Origin: Symsagittifera roscoffensis
Lineage: Eukaryota; Xenacoelomorpha; Acoela; Convolutidae
DNA length: 53,878 nt
Direction of reading: 5' to 3'
NCBI RefSeq assembly: GCF_963678635.1
Contig: NW_026970680.1
Coordinates: forward strand, 1 to 53,878
In this document: one piece after another, positions 39,575 to 50,947 of the stretch
Layout: each line of letters starts with the position of its first letter
Position numbering within the stretch: the stretch's first letter is position 1
The notes under the pieces: generated by a model
The model's database searches: none
What the model was told of the DNA's origin: nothing
What the model saw: the letters and a program-made list of their open reading frames with translations, nothing else
Translations under genes and position numbers: made by a program

Positions 39575-42500
39575 TAAAAAAGCTTCTTAGTTAAAAAAAA
39601 CTGCCGGTTTCAATAGAAGATCAACCATTATTGAAAACACAAGTTCTCAATTCTCTCAAATCAACAATGTTTTTTTTTTGAATCTGCATAACACAATGAA
39701 AATCACTTCGAGTCCCTGATAAAAAACCTAATTTTCTTTTCAAGGTGACAGCATGGCACACGAAATGATTAAATGATTATCCGGAAATCATTTAACAAAC
39801 AGGACACAAAAGTAACCAATTTTGGACCAATTTAGTTATACAAAAAAAACAAATAATTCATTTGTGTACGACACAAATTTATGTTTTATTTATGTGAATT
39901 TGTATGACAAGAAAAAAAGCAATTGTTTAAATGATTTTTATTGATGGAGTGGAAACCGGTAATAAATTGAAAGCTCTTATTTAAAGTACACAATAACGGA
40001 GTCAACACAAAAGTGAGCAGGAAAAGTTTCATTGCCTTTATGGCTATCAGGACGAATACGAGCAAAGCTCAAGCAACATGATGCAATCCAGGTTCAATGA
40101 TGACCTATACCACAAACACCCGTACAGGGAGTATTACGATAAACTTAAAAGGACGTTTAAGGAAACGAATGAAAGGAAAATGAGTGAAAGAAACGTACAA
40201 AAAAAACGAAAATGAGAGGAAGAACAAGTTTACAAAGGAAAAATTCATTATAGTTTTTCAATTTTAAGTATCATTTCATCATTAATTCTTCAATCCAAAT
40301 GCAAGAAAATGTTTAAGTAAATAAACTCTTAACAATGTAAATTTGCTGAACAAAAAATTATCTATCTAAAAAGCGGAGAGTTATAATATTGCAAATTTTA
40401 CTCAAACCTACGGCCTGAACTAAATTTGTAGTTTTTTAAAACACCTATCTGATAAAATTTATTCTTTCAAGATCGAAATCACTTTTCTGTTGCTTTTAAA
40501 CTGTATGTTGAAAACAAATATGTCGCTTTTTAGACGGACTGGCTTACTGAAACGCAGATAGCGCGGCGACCAAACGTCCAATAATTTTGCGATCCTAACA
40601 AAGTACTTGGAATTTTGATTTCAATTAGGCAGGCGCAAATCTGATAAAATGCCCAATCTTTTGATTTATTGGAAAATTATACGTTAAAAAATCATTAAGC
40701 TGCAAATATCATCTTCATCAAGAGCATGGAAGAAGGAGAAAATGATGCTGAAAATGTTGACTGCAGCCGCTGATTTATCTCAGACTACGAAATGAGACGC
40801 AAATCAACCTAAGACTTCTTAACGATTAATTTCCCCACTCGCTCAGTCCAATCGAATCTTTTTTGTTTTAATAATGTTTATAACTAAAAAGCTGACAAAG
40901 GTAAGAGTTTAATGTTTTTCTCAATACCTAAGTTTTTGTACGTTAAAAAAGCTTCTTAGTTAAAAAGAACTGCTGGTTTCAATAGAAGATCAACCATTAT
41001 TGAAAACACAAGTTCTCAATTCTCTCAAATCAACAATGTTTTTTTTTGAATCTGCATAACACAATGAAAATCACTTCGAGTCCCTGATAAAAAACCTAAT
41101 TTTCCTTTCAAGGTGACAGTTTTTTAAGATAATTATGCATTCTCCTTTTTAAATTTCATATCAGCAAAGCGCAACATAGTCTTAAAGACTTGTCTAGCAA
41201 TGACACTACCTGCACAGAGAAAAAATTTTTGCAAATTGTGGCTGCTTTAATATCATTAATTTAATTTAAAAAATTCACAGTAGCGCATGGCAAACGAAAT
41301 GATTAAATGATTATCCGGAAATCATTTAACAAACAGGACACAAAAGTAACCAATTTTGGACTAATTTAGTTATACAAAAAAAAACAAATAATTCATTTGT
41401 GTACGACACAAATTTATGTTTTATTTATGTGAATTTGTATGACAAGAAAAAAAGCAATTGTTTAAATGATTTTTATTGATGGAGTGGAAACCGGTAATAA
41501 ATTGAAAGCTCTTATTTAAAGTACACAATAACGGAGTCAACACAAAAGTGAGCAGGAAAAGTTTCATTGCCTTTATGGCTATCAGGACGAATACGAGCAA
41601 AGCTCAAGCAACATGATGCAATCCAGGTTCAATGATGACCTATACCACAAACACCCGTACAGGGAGTATTACGATAAAATTAAAAGGACGTTTAAGGAAA
41701 CGAATGAAAGGAAAATGAGTGAAAGAAACGTACAAAAAAAACGAAAATGAGAGGAAGAACAAGTTTACAAAGAAAAAATTCATTATATTTTTTCAATTTT
41801 AAGTATCATTTCATCATTAATTCTTCAACCCAAATGCAAGAAAATGTTTAAGTAAATAAACTCTTAACAATGTAAATTTGCTGAACAAAAAATTATCTAT
41901 CTAAAAAGCGGAGAGTTATAATATTGCAAATTTTACTCAAACCTACGGCCTGAACTAAATTTCTAGTTTTTTAAAATACCTCTCTGATAAAATTTATTCT
42001 TTCAAGATTGAAATCACTTTTCTGTTGCTTTTAAACTGTATGTTGAAAACAAATATGTCGCTTTTTAGACGGACTGGCTTACTGAAACGCAGATAGCGCG
42101 GCGACCAAACGTCCAATAATTTTGCGATCCTAACAAAGTACTTGGAATTTTGATTTCAATTAGGCAGGCGCAAATCTGATAAAATGCCCAATCTTTTGAT
42201 TTATTGGAAAATTTTACGTTAAAAAATCATTAAGCTGCAAATATCATCTTCATCAAGAGCATGGAAGAAGGAGAAAATGATGCTGAAAATGTTGACTGCA
42301 GGCGCTGATTTGTCTCAGACTACGAAATGAGACGCAAATCAACCTAAGACTTCTTAACGATTACTTTCCCCACTCGCTCAGTCCAATCGAATCTTTTTTG
42401 TTTTAATAATGTTTATAACTAAAAAGCTGACAAAGGTAAGAGTTTAATGTTTTTCTCAATACCTAAGTTTTTTTACGTTAAAAAAGCTTCTTAGTTAAAA

Positions 42501-44016
42501 AGAACTGCTGGTTTCAATAGAAGATCAACCATTATTGAAAACACAAGTTCTCAATTCTCTCAAATCAACAATGTTTTTTTTTGAATCTGCATAACACAAT
42601 GAAAATCACTTCGAGTCCCTGATAAAAAAAACCTAATTTTCCTTTCAAGGTGACAGTTTTTTAAGATAATTATGCATTCTCCTTTTTAAATTTCATATCA
42701 GCAAAGCGCAACATAGTCTTAAAGACTTGTCTAGCAATGACACTACCTGCACAGAGAAAAAATTTTTGCAAATTGTGGCTGCTTTAATATCATTAATTTA
42801 ATTTAAAAAATTCACAGTAGCGCATGGCAAACGAAATGATTAAATGGTTATCCGGAAATCATTTAACAAACAGGACACAAAAGTAACCAATTTTGGACTA
42901 ATTTAGTTATACAAAAAAAAACAAATAATTCATTTGTGTACGACACAAATTTATGTTTTATTTATGTGAATTTGTATGACAAGAAAAAAAGCAATTGTTT
43001 AAATGATTTTTATTGATGGAGTGGAAACCGGTAATAAATTGAAAGCTCTTATTTAAAGTACACAATAACGGAGTCAACACAAAAGTGAGCAGGAAAAGTT
43101 TCATTGCCTTTATGGCTATCAGGACGAATACGAGCAAAGCTCAAGCAACATGATGCAATCCAGGTTCAATGATGACCTATACCACAAACACCCGTACAGG
43201 GAGTATTACGATAAAATTAAAAGGACGTTTAAGGAAACGAATGAAAGGAAAATGGGTGAAAGAAACGTACAAAAAAAACGAAAATGAGAGGAAGAACAAG
43301 TTTACAAAGGAAAAATTCATTATATTTATCAATTTTAAGTATCATTTCATCATTAATTCTTCAATCCAAATGCAAAAAAATGTTTAAGTAAATAAACTCT
43401 TAACAATGTAAATTTGCTGAACAAAAAATTATCTATCTAAAAAGCGGAGAGTTATAATATTGCAAATTTTACTCAAACCTACGGCCTGAACTAAATTTCT
43501 AGTTTTTTAAAATACCTCTCTGATAAAATTTATTCTTTCAAGATTGAAATCACTTTTCTGTTGCTTTTAAACTGTATATTGAAAACAAATATGTCGCCTT
43601 TAAGACGGACTGGCTTACTGAAACGCAGATAACGCGGCGACCAAACGTCCAATAATTTTGCGATCCTAACAAAGTACTTGGAATTTTGATTTCAATTAGG
43701 TAGGCGCAAATCTGATAAAACGCCCAATTTTTTGATTTATTGGAAAATTTTACGTTAAAAAATCATTAAGCTGCAAATATCATCTTCATCAAGAGCATGG
43801 AAGAAGGAGAAAATGATGCTGAAAATGTTGACTGCAGGCGCTGATTTGTCTCAGACTACGAAATGAGACGCAAATCAACCTAAGACTTCTTAACGATTAA
43901 TTTCCCCACTCGCTCAGTCCAATCGAATCATTTTTGTTTTAATATTGTTTATAACTAAAAAGCTGACAAAGGTAAGAGTTTAATGTTTTTCTCAATACCT
44001 AAGTTTTTGTAAGTTA
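39575..44016 (+). repeat. tandem array of three units of 1.37-1.54 kb
   Basis: Units begin at AAAAAAGCTTCTTAG near 39575, 40944 and 42479. Units 2 and 3 are about 1535 bp and nearly identical. Unit 1 is 1369 bp because it lacks about 166 bp (present at about 41120-41287 in unit 2), with a short CAG at the junction. High identity implies recent amplification or homogenisation. Unit 3 contains a 72-codon ORF (43169-43387) that the others break with a stop, so the array is not evidently coding. Confidence 0.93.
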
Positions 44017-44465
44017 ATCTTTTTATCACAAACCTATTTGGCTTTTAAGACAGTTTTTCATCCATTTATAATTTATTTATACTCATTCAATCAACCCTTT
44101 TATTTTGTCGGTTTTTGTAAAGATCAATTGAACCGCAGAACCAGGTTCTCCATGATATATGATTTTATTTAGCTTGAGACCTCTGCTTTATATTAGTTAA
44201 TACGAGAATAAAAATGATTTTAAAGCGACCTCACTGTTTCTTTTAGTGAAACTTAAAACTAAAAATGGAAAACATGCAGCATCAGAGTTAATTTTAGAGG
44301 TGTACAAACTACAGCATTAAATCTCATTGTCCTTTAAATAGTTTTGCATAAACCGTAATTCGCGAAGAGGCTAGGAGTTTATTGCGTTTCATTGAAATGT
44401 TTAATTGACACAGACTTTTCTGCTTGAAGTTAAAAAGCTGCAGAGATTGTCATTTAGGTAAGTCT
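44017..44465 (+). repeat. single-copy continuation of the repeat family after the array
   Basis: This segment follows the last tandem unit and matches the second half of the diverged copy (about 35800-36300). So the ancestral dispersed element extended beyond the amplified part, and the array is an internal amplification. Confidence 0.5.
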
Positions 44466-44989
44466 TTTTCCCATGAAATAACCAACATAGAATTTCCCTT
44501 TTTTGTTGAGTGTTCAGATACCTAATTAAAATTTAAAAATCATTTAATTAAATCAAATTTTAAAATCAAAAATCAAGTTTTCAAAATTTAAAAATCATTT
44601 ATTTAAAATCAAATATTGGTTTATTCTCCTTTCGGTACAACATTCGAGTATGTTGTAGTTCTAATAAATATTCCGACTTACACAGCCCGAAAGAATGGCT
44701 GAAAAACAAAATGAGCTTGAAAGACGAAACTCTCATCACAACAAAGGTACAACGTTATCATTATCTTAATCTTGGCAAAAAGCAAAGATTTTGCAGATTG
44801 TCACAGGGTTTTATTCACGGATACCGGGGTTTTATTTACCATCAGCGATGAGAAATTGAATACCCGAAAATTCATTCGAAAATGAAGTTTTATTTTCTTT
44901 TATAAAAAAGCAGAAAATTAGACTTACAAAAGTCAATTGATGAAAATGAGATGTATACGACTAGCTGTGACACTGATCACGTTTTGGAA
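44466..44989. other. AT-rich stretch with no supported gene
   Basis: Contains short A/T-rich self-similar phrases (AAATCATTTA near 44537 and 44587). Nothing else recognised. Confidence 0.35.
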
Positions 44990-45145
44990 GAGATCACAAG
45001 AAAAAAAGAAGAAACAAAAACAGAAGATTAAAAAAAAGAATCATAAGAAGACTAAGATGAAGAAGAAGAATGAAAAAATATAGAAGAACAATAATAAGAA
45101 GAAGACTAAAAAGAATAAGAAGAAGAACAAGAAGAAAAAAACAAA
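44990..45145 (+). repeat. imperfect GAA/AGA purine tract
   Basis: About 150 nt of almost pure purine on the plus strand, dominated by AGAAGAAGA and AAGAATAAG. The apparent Arg/Lys-rich ORF starting at 45070 is a product of this repeat. Confidence 0.85.
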
Positions 45146-45319
45146 AAAGAGGAAAAGTTAATGGTTTTCTCCCATACCATTCAGATTTGTTCTGGTTAAT
45201 TTATATAAAAACTAGAAATAGTTCAGTACTATTTTTTCATGATTACTACTACGGTTATTATAACAAACAATTTGATAATATTTTAGAATCTAATATAATT
45301 TTGGAAAAACTTTTTTGAA

Positions 45320-47632
45320 AAAAAAAAGAAAAAAAAAAGGTCTCAGATTGCATTCGATGCATGTTAATAGGTGGCGTGTTAAGCAGAACTAGATACACAG
45401 GTTGATACTACCAATTGCAATAGTTTTCGATTTTTTGCTAGGTTTTGACTTCCTACAAAAAAAATTAGGACTCTCCTACGCAGTCACCTACGCAGTTTGG
45501 TCATAATCTGAAAGCTCACAAAAATTGAAAGGAAAATAAAAGAATTAACAGTCTCACGTGATAATTTTTTTAATGAAGTTTTTTAATGTCACTCTTTTTT
45601 TGCGACAACTTTGAAGAGTTTCTGGAAGCAACCGATAACCTTTCGAATATAGGAATTGTTTTATTTTCATGCTTTTTTTTGAAAAAGTGATAAATTTCGT
45701 AGTTCGCCCGGAAAGTGACAGCAGCTAGTAATTTGCATTTCTTGGAGTGTTTTCAAAAAGTTTGAAATCCAGAAAAGTTGGTGCAATAACCTAATTGAAA
45801 ACGACACGCAGTCGAGCCCAGGCTCAAAGAGAAGATTCGGACTCTAATCGTATACGAGCAGTTTTTTAGCAGTTCTTTTAAGTTTTAGGGAACAGAGCTT
45901 TTTGATTGAACACTGATCTTAGCATTCAGTACAAGGGTCGGAGTTTCTAAAAAGATTCATGGATTGAAATTATGTTTCAGAAAACCTATTTGTCCAGTTT
46001 TTTTTCGTTTTTGCATATAACGGAAGAAATGAACTCAAATTGTTGAAACATCGTAACAAAATTCTTCAAATACATGCCATCAAAAAACTTAGTTTGATTT
46101 TGCACATCGAGTTTGGGAGTGTATAAGAACAATCATATGACTTTCACACTTAAATTGTAATTCAGTGATAAATATTTCAAAATTTGGGTAACTAATTTTT
46201 CAACTTCATTTTTTAGCAAAGCTGCTGGATCCAGTGAGTAACTTCTTCCCTAAATCAAATCAGGGAGGAGAGCGTTCACTTGGTTAAAAGCAACTTATTT
46301 CAGCAATTTGGTTAAAAAATTTAGCGTGCTGGCCTTTTTTCTTTGAATTGCATTTGGGAAATTTTTTTCGTGATATGCAAAATCATAAAAAATTGACAAC
46401 CAATTAAACTCCGAAGTTGAATATAGAATTAGTGTGTTAAATTAGCAGCAAAAAATTTTTTATGACAAGAAATTCATTCTTATTGGATAAAAAAACGAAT
46501 TGGAATAGTTACTCGCATCAATGCAGGATGAAAAACAGTTATTTTGAAAATTTAAAAAAATTAAGAAAAAATGGAGAGTATAATTCGACTAAAATCAACC
46601 TGATCTAGTTAGCAATCCTTCACATTTGCGATAATGCAAATCAAAATTTGATTCACCTTTCGCTGATGAAACCTCAATTCTTGACAAAATGGCTGGTATA
46701 AATTCAAAAAATTAAAAGCCACATGAAATGTTCCAATGTTGCTGAACAGGAATTTTGACATATCACAACCCAACTTGTTTTCGTTTGAACCAAAATTTCA
46801 AAAATATTTTTTAAATTATTACTTCAGAATTGCGAAGTTTGGAAAATTGAATCCCAATAAAACTCAAATCACAGGGCCAGCAATTGTCTTAATGTTTTTA
46901 AAAAATATGTATAACTGTGCAACTAAAACGGCGGCATCACTCATTTCTGGAAGGATGAATCGAAAATACTAGCCATTGACAAGCTACAATTTAGTTAAAT
47001 ATACAAGTCTTTAATCCTTTTGTGTTCATCAAATGACGTTCCGAAAAAAAACAAATTTGGTGTTTTTAAATCGGGGAAACAATTGGCTCGATTAATAAGT
47101 TGAAAACTGAAATTCTGAAGATTTACTTTTAATTACCAAATTGCTTTCACTATGTTGAAAAATAATCCACAAGATCCTTTCGCTGAATCTGACTGAAATT
47201 CCTGTCTTCTGAAATTCCTGTCTGATCAATCATCACAATTGATGAAAAACAAGACTGTCTTGCAGCTTTTTCACTAGCTGAAATCTACAGGAATCAGCGA
47301 ACAGTCCTTGTCAACAATTTACTAAAAAAAAATTCTCCAAAATTTACTATTTAATTGATGATAATAACAGTGTTTGAACGGGGAGTTTAATTAAAAACCA
47401 AAACTTTTGTTCCATTGTCAATACAAAACGAATCAGATAGCTTGTAGCAAATTCTTGGAAAAACTCTGGCGCATCAAAGCTAGGTCAAGGACTTTGGTAT
47501 ATTTATTTAGGGACACCTCAAATACCAACGAAGTATCTTCAATTCTTTCACACAGTTAGTTGTTTCTGGTACGCCGCAAGTCATTTTTTATCTTGCTCAA
47601 AACGCAGCAGAAATATAGAAAAGTGCGACTAT
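45320..47632. other. AT-rich stretch with no supported gene
   Basis: No recognised exon or element. A 78-codon ATG ORF at 46736-46972 is the only frame of note, with no homology I recognise and no flanking splice sites that join it. Confidence 0.4.
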
Positions 47633-48008
47633 GCTTGAGGGTGAAGCAACATTACCCAGCCCAGAAAAATAACCAAAAAAATTGCATGTAGTTCTTAAAA
47701 CAGGGGCACAACAGCGGTTCGCCGTGATGAGCTGTACAGCTCTTGTGTTGGTCCTTTCCCCCGTGGATAAATGATCTTAAACTATAAGCGTCAGAATACT
47801 GGAATCAGTCAAGTGGAATCAGTGCTCGTTGCTTGAGGGTGAAGCAACATTACCCAGCCCAGAAAAATAACCAAAAAAATTGCATGTAGTTCTTAAAACA
47901 GGGGCACAACAGCGGTTCGCCGTGATGAGCTGTACAGCTCTTGTGTTGGTCCTATCCCTCGTGGATAAATGATCTTAAACTATAAGCGTCAGAATACTGG
48001 AATCAGTC
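47633..48008 (+). repeat. tandem duplication of a 198-bp unit
   Basis: Unit 47633-47830 is followed directly by a near-identical copy ending at about 48008. Each contains GAGCTGTACAGCTC, a perfect 14-bp palindrome. A diverged single copy lies at 29130-29240. Confidence 0.92.
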
Positions 48009-48445
48009 AAAGATTGACCTCAAAAAGCTGAATTGGTTCTGTAAACCTACTTTGAAATGTGATTTGCCGATACGGCGGTATAGATTAGAACAGGTTATCT
48101 TAAGTGTGCTGAGAGCTTCTGTTACCATTTTTTGCAGCAAAGGAATTACTGATGCCGCCGATAAACCATTTACAGCCGATTCGATTACCCGTTTTTGAAA
48201 ATAGACTGCTTAACAAACTTAGTCATGAAAAAACAATATACAGAAAATAGAGTCAAACGCAAACATTAAACTATTAAGACTTAACTGGCCAGAAACAGTT
48301 TTTGGCTGAATAAGACCAGTTTGTGCGACTCGTTTATCTAGCGTTAAAGAAAGTTGATTTCTTTTGTAACAACAGCCATTCAGAATGAATGGTTTTTGGC
48401 GCCAGTATGATGCCGCCGAGTGTCATTTATAGCCGATGCGATGGC

Positions 48446-48519
48446 TTGCGAGAATATTGTTGAAATGGGTTGCGAGAATGTTGTTGAAATGGGTCGTTTG
48501 CCAGAATATTGTTGAAACC
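48446..48519 (+). repeat. three-copy 24-bp minisatellite
   Basis: TTGCGAGAATATTGTTGAAA followed by TGGG at 48446-48469, a one-base variant at 48470-48493 and a diverged third copy to 48519. It overlaps a region where GATGCCGCCGA occurs twice (about 48150 and 48410), another local duplication. Confidence 0.8.
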
Positions 48520-49022
48520 AACTTCATTCTATTTAGTCTCTAAAGTGACCTGGATTGAAGATTACAATCTGGAAATAGCGTTCAATTGCTGGATCAAGAT
48601 TGGTTAATTTCAAAAAATACAATAAAATGTTCATATCTAAACATACAAAAATTAGACGCGGGGAAGCTGTGTTTGGACTAATTTCATTTTGGTTTTCTGC
48701 TTTTAATCTTTCACTCTGGATTCTTGATAGAAACAGAACAAACAACACTATTCATGATTGTAAAAAGGCCTGGCAGAGTTAAAATGTTGATTGTCTTTGA
48801 TTGTCAGAAGTTATCAAGCAAACTCAATACATGCTCTGAAAATGAAACTCAAAACACGCTTTTGCTTATTTTTCAGAAAATTATAAGATGAAAACTTATA
48901 AGTACAAACGTTTATGGTTTTATAAGTAAAAACCATCTGAAGCATACCAAAAGATTGTGTACGCTCAAAAACTAATGAGACTTTTAAAAACCGTTTTTTT
49001 TTTGAGTTTCAATAGAAGGTTG

Positions 49023-49029
49023 TATAAAA
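49023..49029 (+). promoter_or_regulatory. possible TATA box of the TIR gene
   Basis: TATAAAA about 275 nt upstream of the ATG at 49301, on the same strand. No transcript evidence; in DNA this AT-rich such a match is easily due to chance. Confidence 0.2.
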
Positions 49030-49300
49030 TTTACAGTTCTTTTACCGAAACAAGTTGGTGCTTTGTAGCTTGCAGCCTGCAATTTTGTAATCGCAAACTC
49101 GTGCTCGTCAGTTTTGCGCTTTTGCATTATTCTCGAAAAAAGTGTTTGCTTGTGTCAGAAACTTTTATTAAAGCTACGAGATCATTAAGAAAAAGAACCC
49201 GTCGCGCCTAGTTTTGCGACACCGTTAAACAGATCGTACTTAGCAACAAGAATTGATACAACAGCCAAAAACAGCAAAAATCAAGAAATTTGCAGGCAAA

Positions 49301-50947
49301 ATGGCAGCAGCTGGAAACCTGAAACTTGAGATAAGAGACGCCTTCAACATGATTAACCCTCCAGATGATTCAATGAAGACTTTTCTTGGACTTTCAAAGC
49401 TAGTTGAAATACTCAAGCAATCAGACGATAGCTCAAGAAAACTTTTCTCTTCAGAAATCGTTAGTTTGGTCTTCGCTAGGTTAGCATTTCAATACATTGG
49501 CAATGTTCGGTCACTTCAGCATATCCAATTGGTCTTAAGCGTTGTTCATAACATAACCGACTTTAGCAGGGAATTTAGCAAAAGCGCCGTTGATAACCGA
49601 ATTCATGATGTGTGTGCAGGAACTCTCATGTATAACTGCGCATTCAGCGTGGAAAATATGAACAAAAAGCCTAAACACGAGCTTGCTCATGAATTCGGCT
49701 CATCTCTTTTGGGCATTCTGAACAATATTATGAGGAGTTATCCTGATTGCAAACTATTCCTCCGGAAACCTAACATCAAAAACGCTATAAGAAAGCTGAT
49801 TAATGTTGACGACGTGTTGTTTAAATCATTAGCTGCTCTCTGCCTAGCATATATTGCGAGTGTTGACGATAAAGTTGACCAACAGTTGATAGCACTGGAT
49901 AAAGGCCACCTTGAGTTTCTTGTGCAGCGGGTACTCCCGGTTACCCCTCATGTTAAACTGGACAGTGATGTTGATAGCGATCCTTCCGCCTTCCCAGAAT
50001 CTTTATGCTTCAGAACGGAGGACATCTTGGAACCTTTCGCTATACTAGTTACAAACTGGAAAAGTAGTCTGGAACTTGTGAAGCTAGGCATCATTTCAAT
50101 ATGCCAGTCTGTCCTGATCAAAGCCACTCAGACTCGGCTTACCAGTAGCTTGTCCTCAGCTGTTGAATGGTCCTTGGTTATCTTATATCGGCTGAGCAAG
50201 CGCCCAACAATCTGTCAGCTGTTCAATTTCGAAGAATTAATAGCTGAGTTTTCACATCACCCTAAAGACGATATAGCTGAGATAGCGAATGGTATAATTT
50301 CAGCGATGAAGGCTTCAAAAGACAAAAACATTGATGATTCAGCTCAGCGTGAAAACTTGAATGATGCAAACTTGATCCCGGGAATCAAAAGTGAGCTGGC
50401 TGCTGGTAGTTCTACAGGAAAAGAAAAAAGAGGAGACGTTAAGAACGCTGGAGCAACGTTCCAGATCGAAAAGCAGCAGCAACTGATTCAAATTGAATTC
50501 GAGGACAAGCCTCAAATCAAAAAGGGCGAAGAACATGTCATGATTAGCTATAGTCATGTGCAGAAAAAAACAGTCGAAAAGCTGGTAAGCGAGCTGCGGC
50601 GAAATGGCATTACCAATCTATGGATAGATACTGAAAATATGCACAAATTTGAAGGACTGGTGAAAGCGATGGTGCATGCTGTTGATAATTCTAGTTCCGT
50701 GATTTGCTGCATTTCAAAAGCATATTCAGAGAGCGAAAACTGCATGGGAGAATTGGTCTATGCCCGCGACAAAAAGAAAACTATCATCCCAGTGGTGGTG
50801 GAGGAAAATTTTGTGCCGGATGGAGAGCTGCTTTTTTGTATTAAAGCGGACAAACTTCGCTTCAATATTTCATCTGACAATGATTTCAATTCAAATTTGA
50901 AGCTACTGCTGCAAAAAATAGCTCCGGGTCAACAAAATTCAGCGTGA
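49301..50947 (+). CDS. ARM-like/TIR domain protein (548 aa), single exon
   Basis: I place the start at ATG 49301 (GCAAAATGG, good initiation context); the open frame continues 16 codons upstream without an ATG. Residues 1 to about 340 are predicted all-helical with repeated Leu/Ile-rich helices (LVEILKQSDDSSRKLF, FKSLAALCLAYIA), resembling ARM/HEAT-type repeats. A polar linker (340-405) follows, then a TIR domain at about 410-540. The TIR has the strand-A box HVMISYSH (412-419), LWIDTENM and CMGELVYA. The Glu at 484 (CMGEL) aligns, by motif, with the catalytic glutamate of NAD-cleaving TIRs. The architecture parallels SARM-type proteins but lacks the SAM domains. A role in innate immunity or regulated cell death by NAD cleavage or TIR scaffolding is inference. 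No intron and an intact frame; a retrocopy is possible. Confidence 0.88.
   Translation: MAAAGNLKLEIRDAFNMINPPDDSMKTFLGLSKLVEILKQSDDSSRKLFSSEIVSLVFARLAFQYIGNVRSLQHIQLVLSVVHNITDFSREFSKSAVDNRIHDVCAGTLMYNCAFSVENMNKKPKHELAHEFGSSLLGILNNIMRSYPDCKLFLRKPNIKNAIRKLINVDDVLFKSLAALCLAYIASVDDKVDQQLIALDKGHLEFLVQRVLPVTPHVKLDSDVDSDPSAFPESLCFRTEDILEPFAILVTNWKSSLELVKLGIISICQSVLIKATQTRLTSSLSSAVEWSLVILYRLSKRPTICQLFNFEELIAEFSHHPKDDIAEIANGIISAMKASKDKNIDDSAQRENLNDANLIPGIKSELAAGSSTGKEKRGDVKNAGATFQIEKQQQLIQIEFEDKPQIKKGEEHVMISYSHVQKKTVEKLVSELRRNGITNLWIDTENMHKFEGLVKAMVHAVDNSSSVICCISKAYSESENCMGELVYARDKKKTIIPVVVEENFVPDGELLFCIKADKLRFNISSDNDFNSNLKLLLQKIAPGQQNSA

Noticed and set aside
43169-43387. 72-codon ORF in the third tandem unit
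   Set aside because: Starts at a non-ATG codon, and the equivalent frame has a stop (TGA for TGG) in the other two units.
45070-45318. Arg/Lys-rich 82-codon ORF
   Set aside because: Encoded by the GAA/AGA purine repeat; low complexity.
46736-46972. 78-codon ATG ORF
   Set aside because: No family, no splice context and ordinary for AT-rich DNA.
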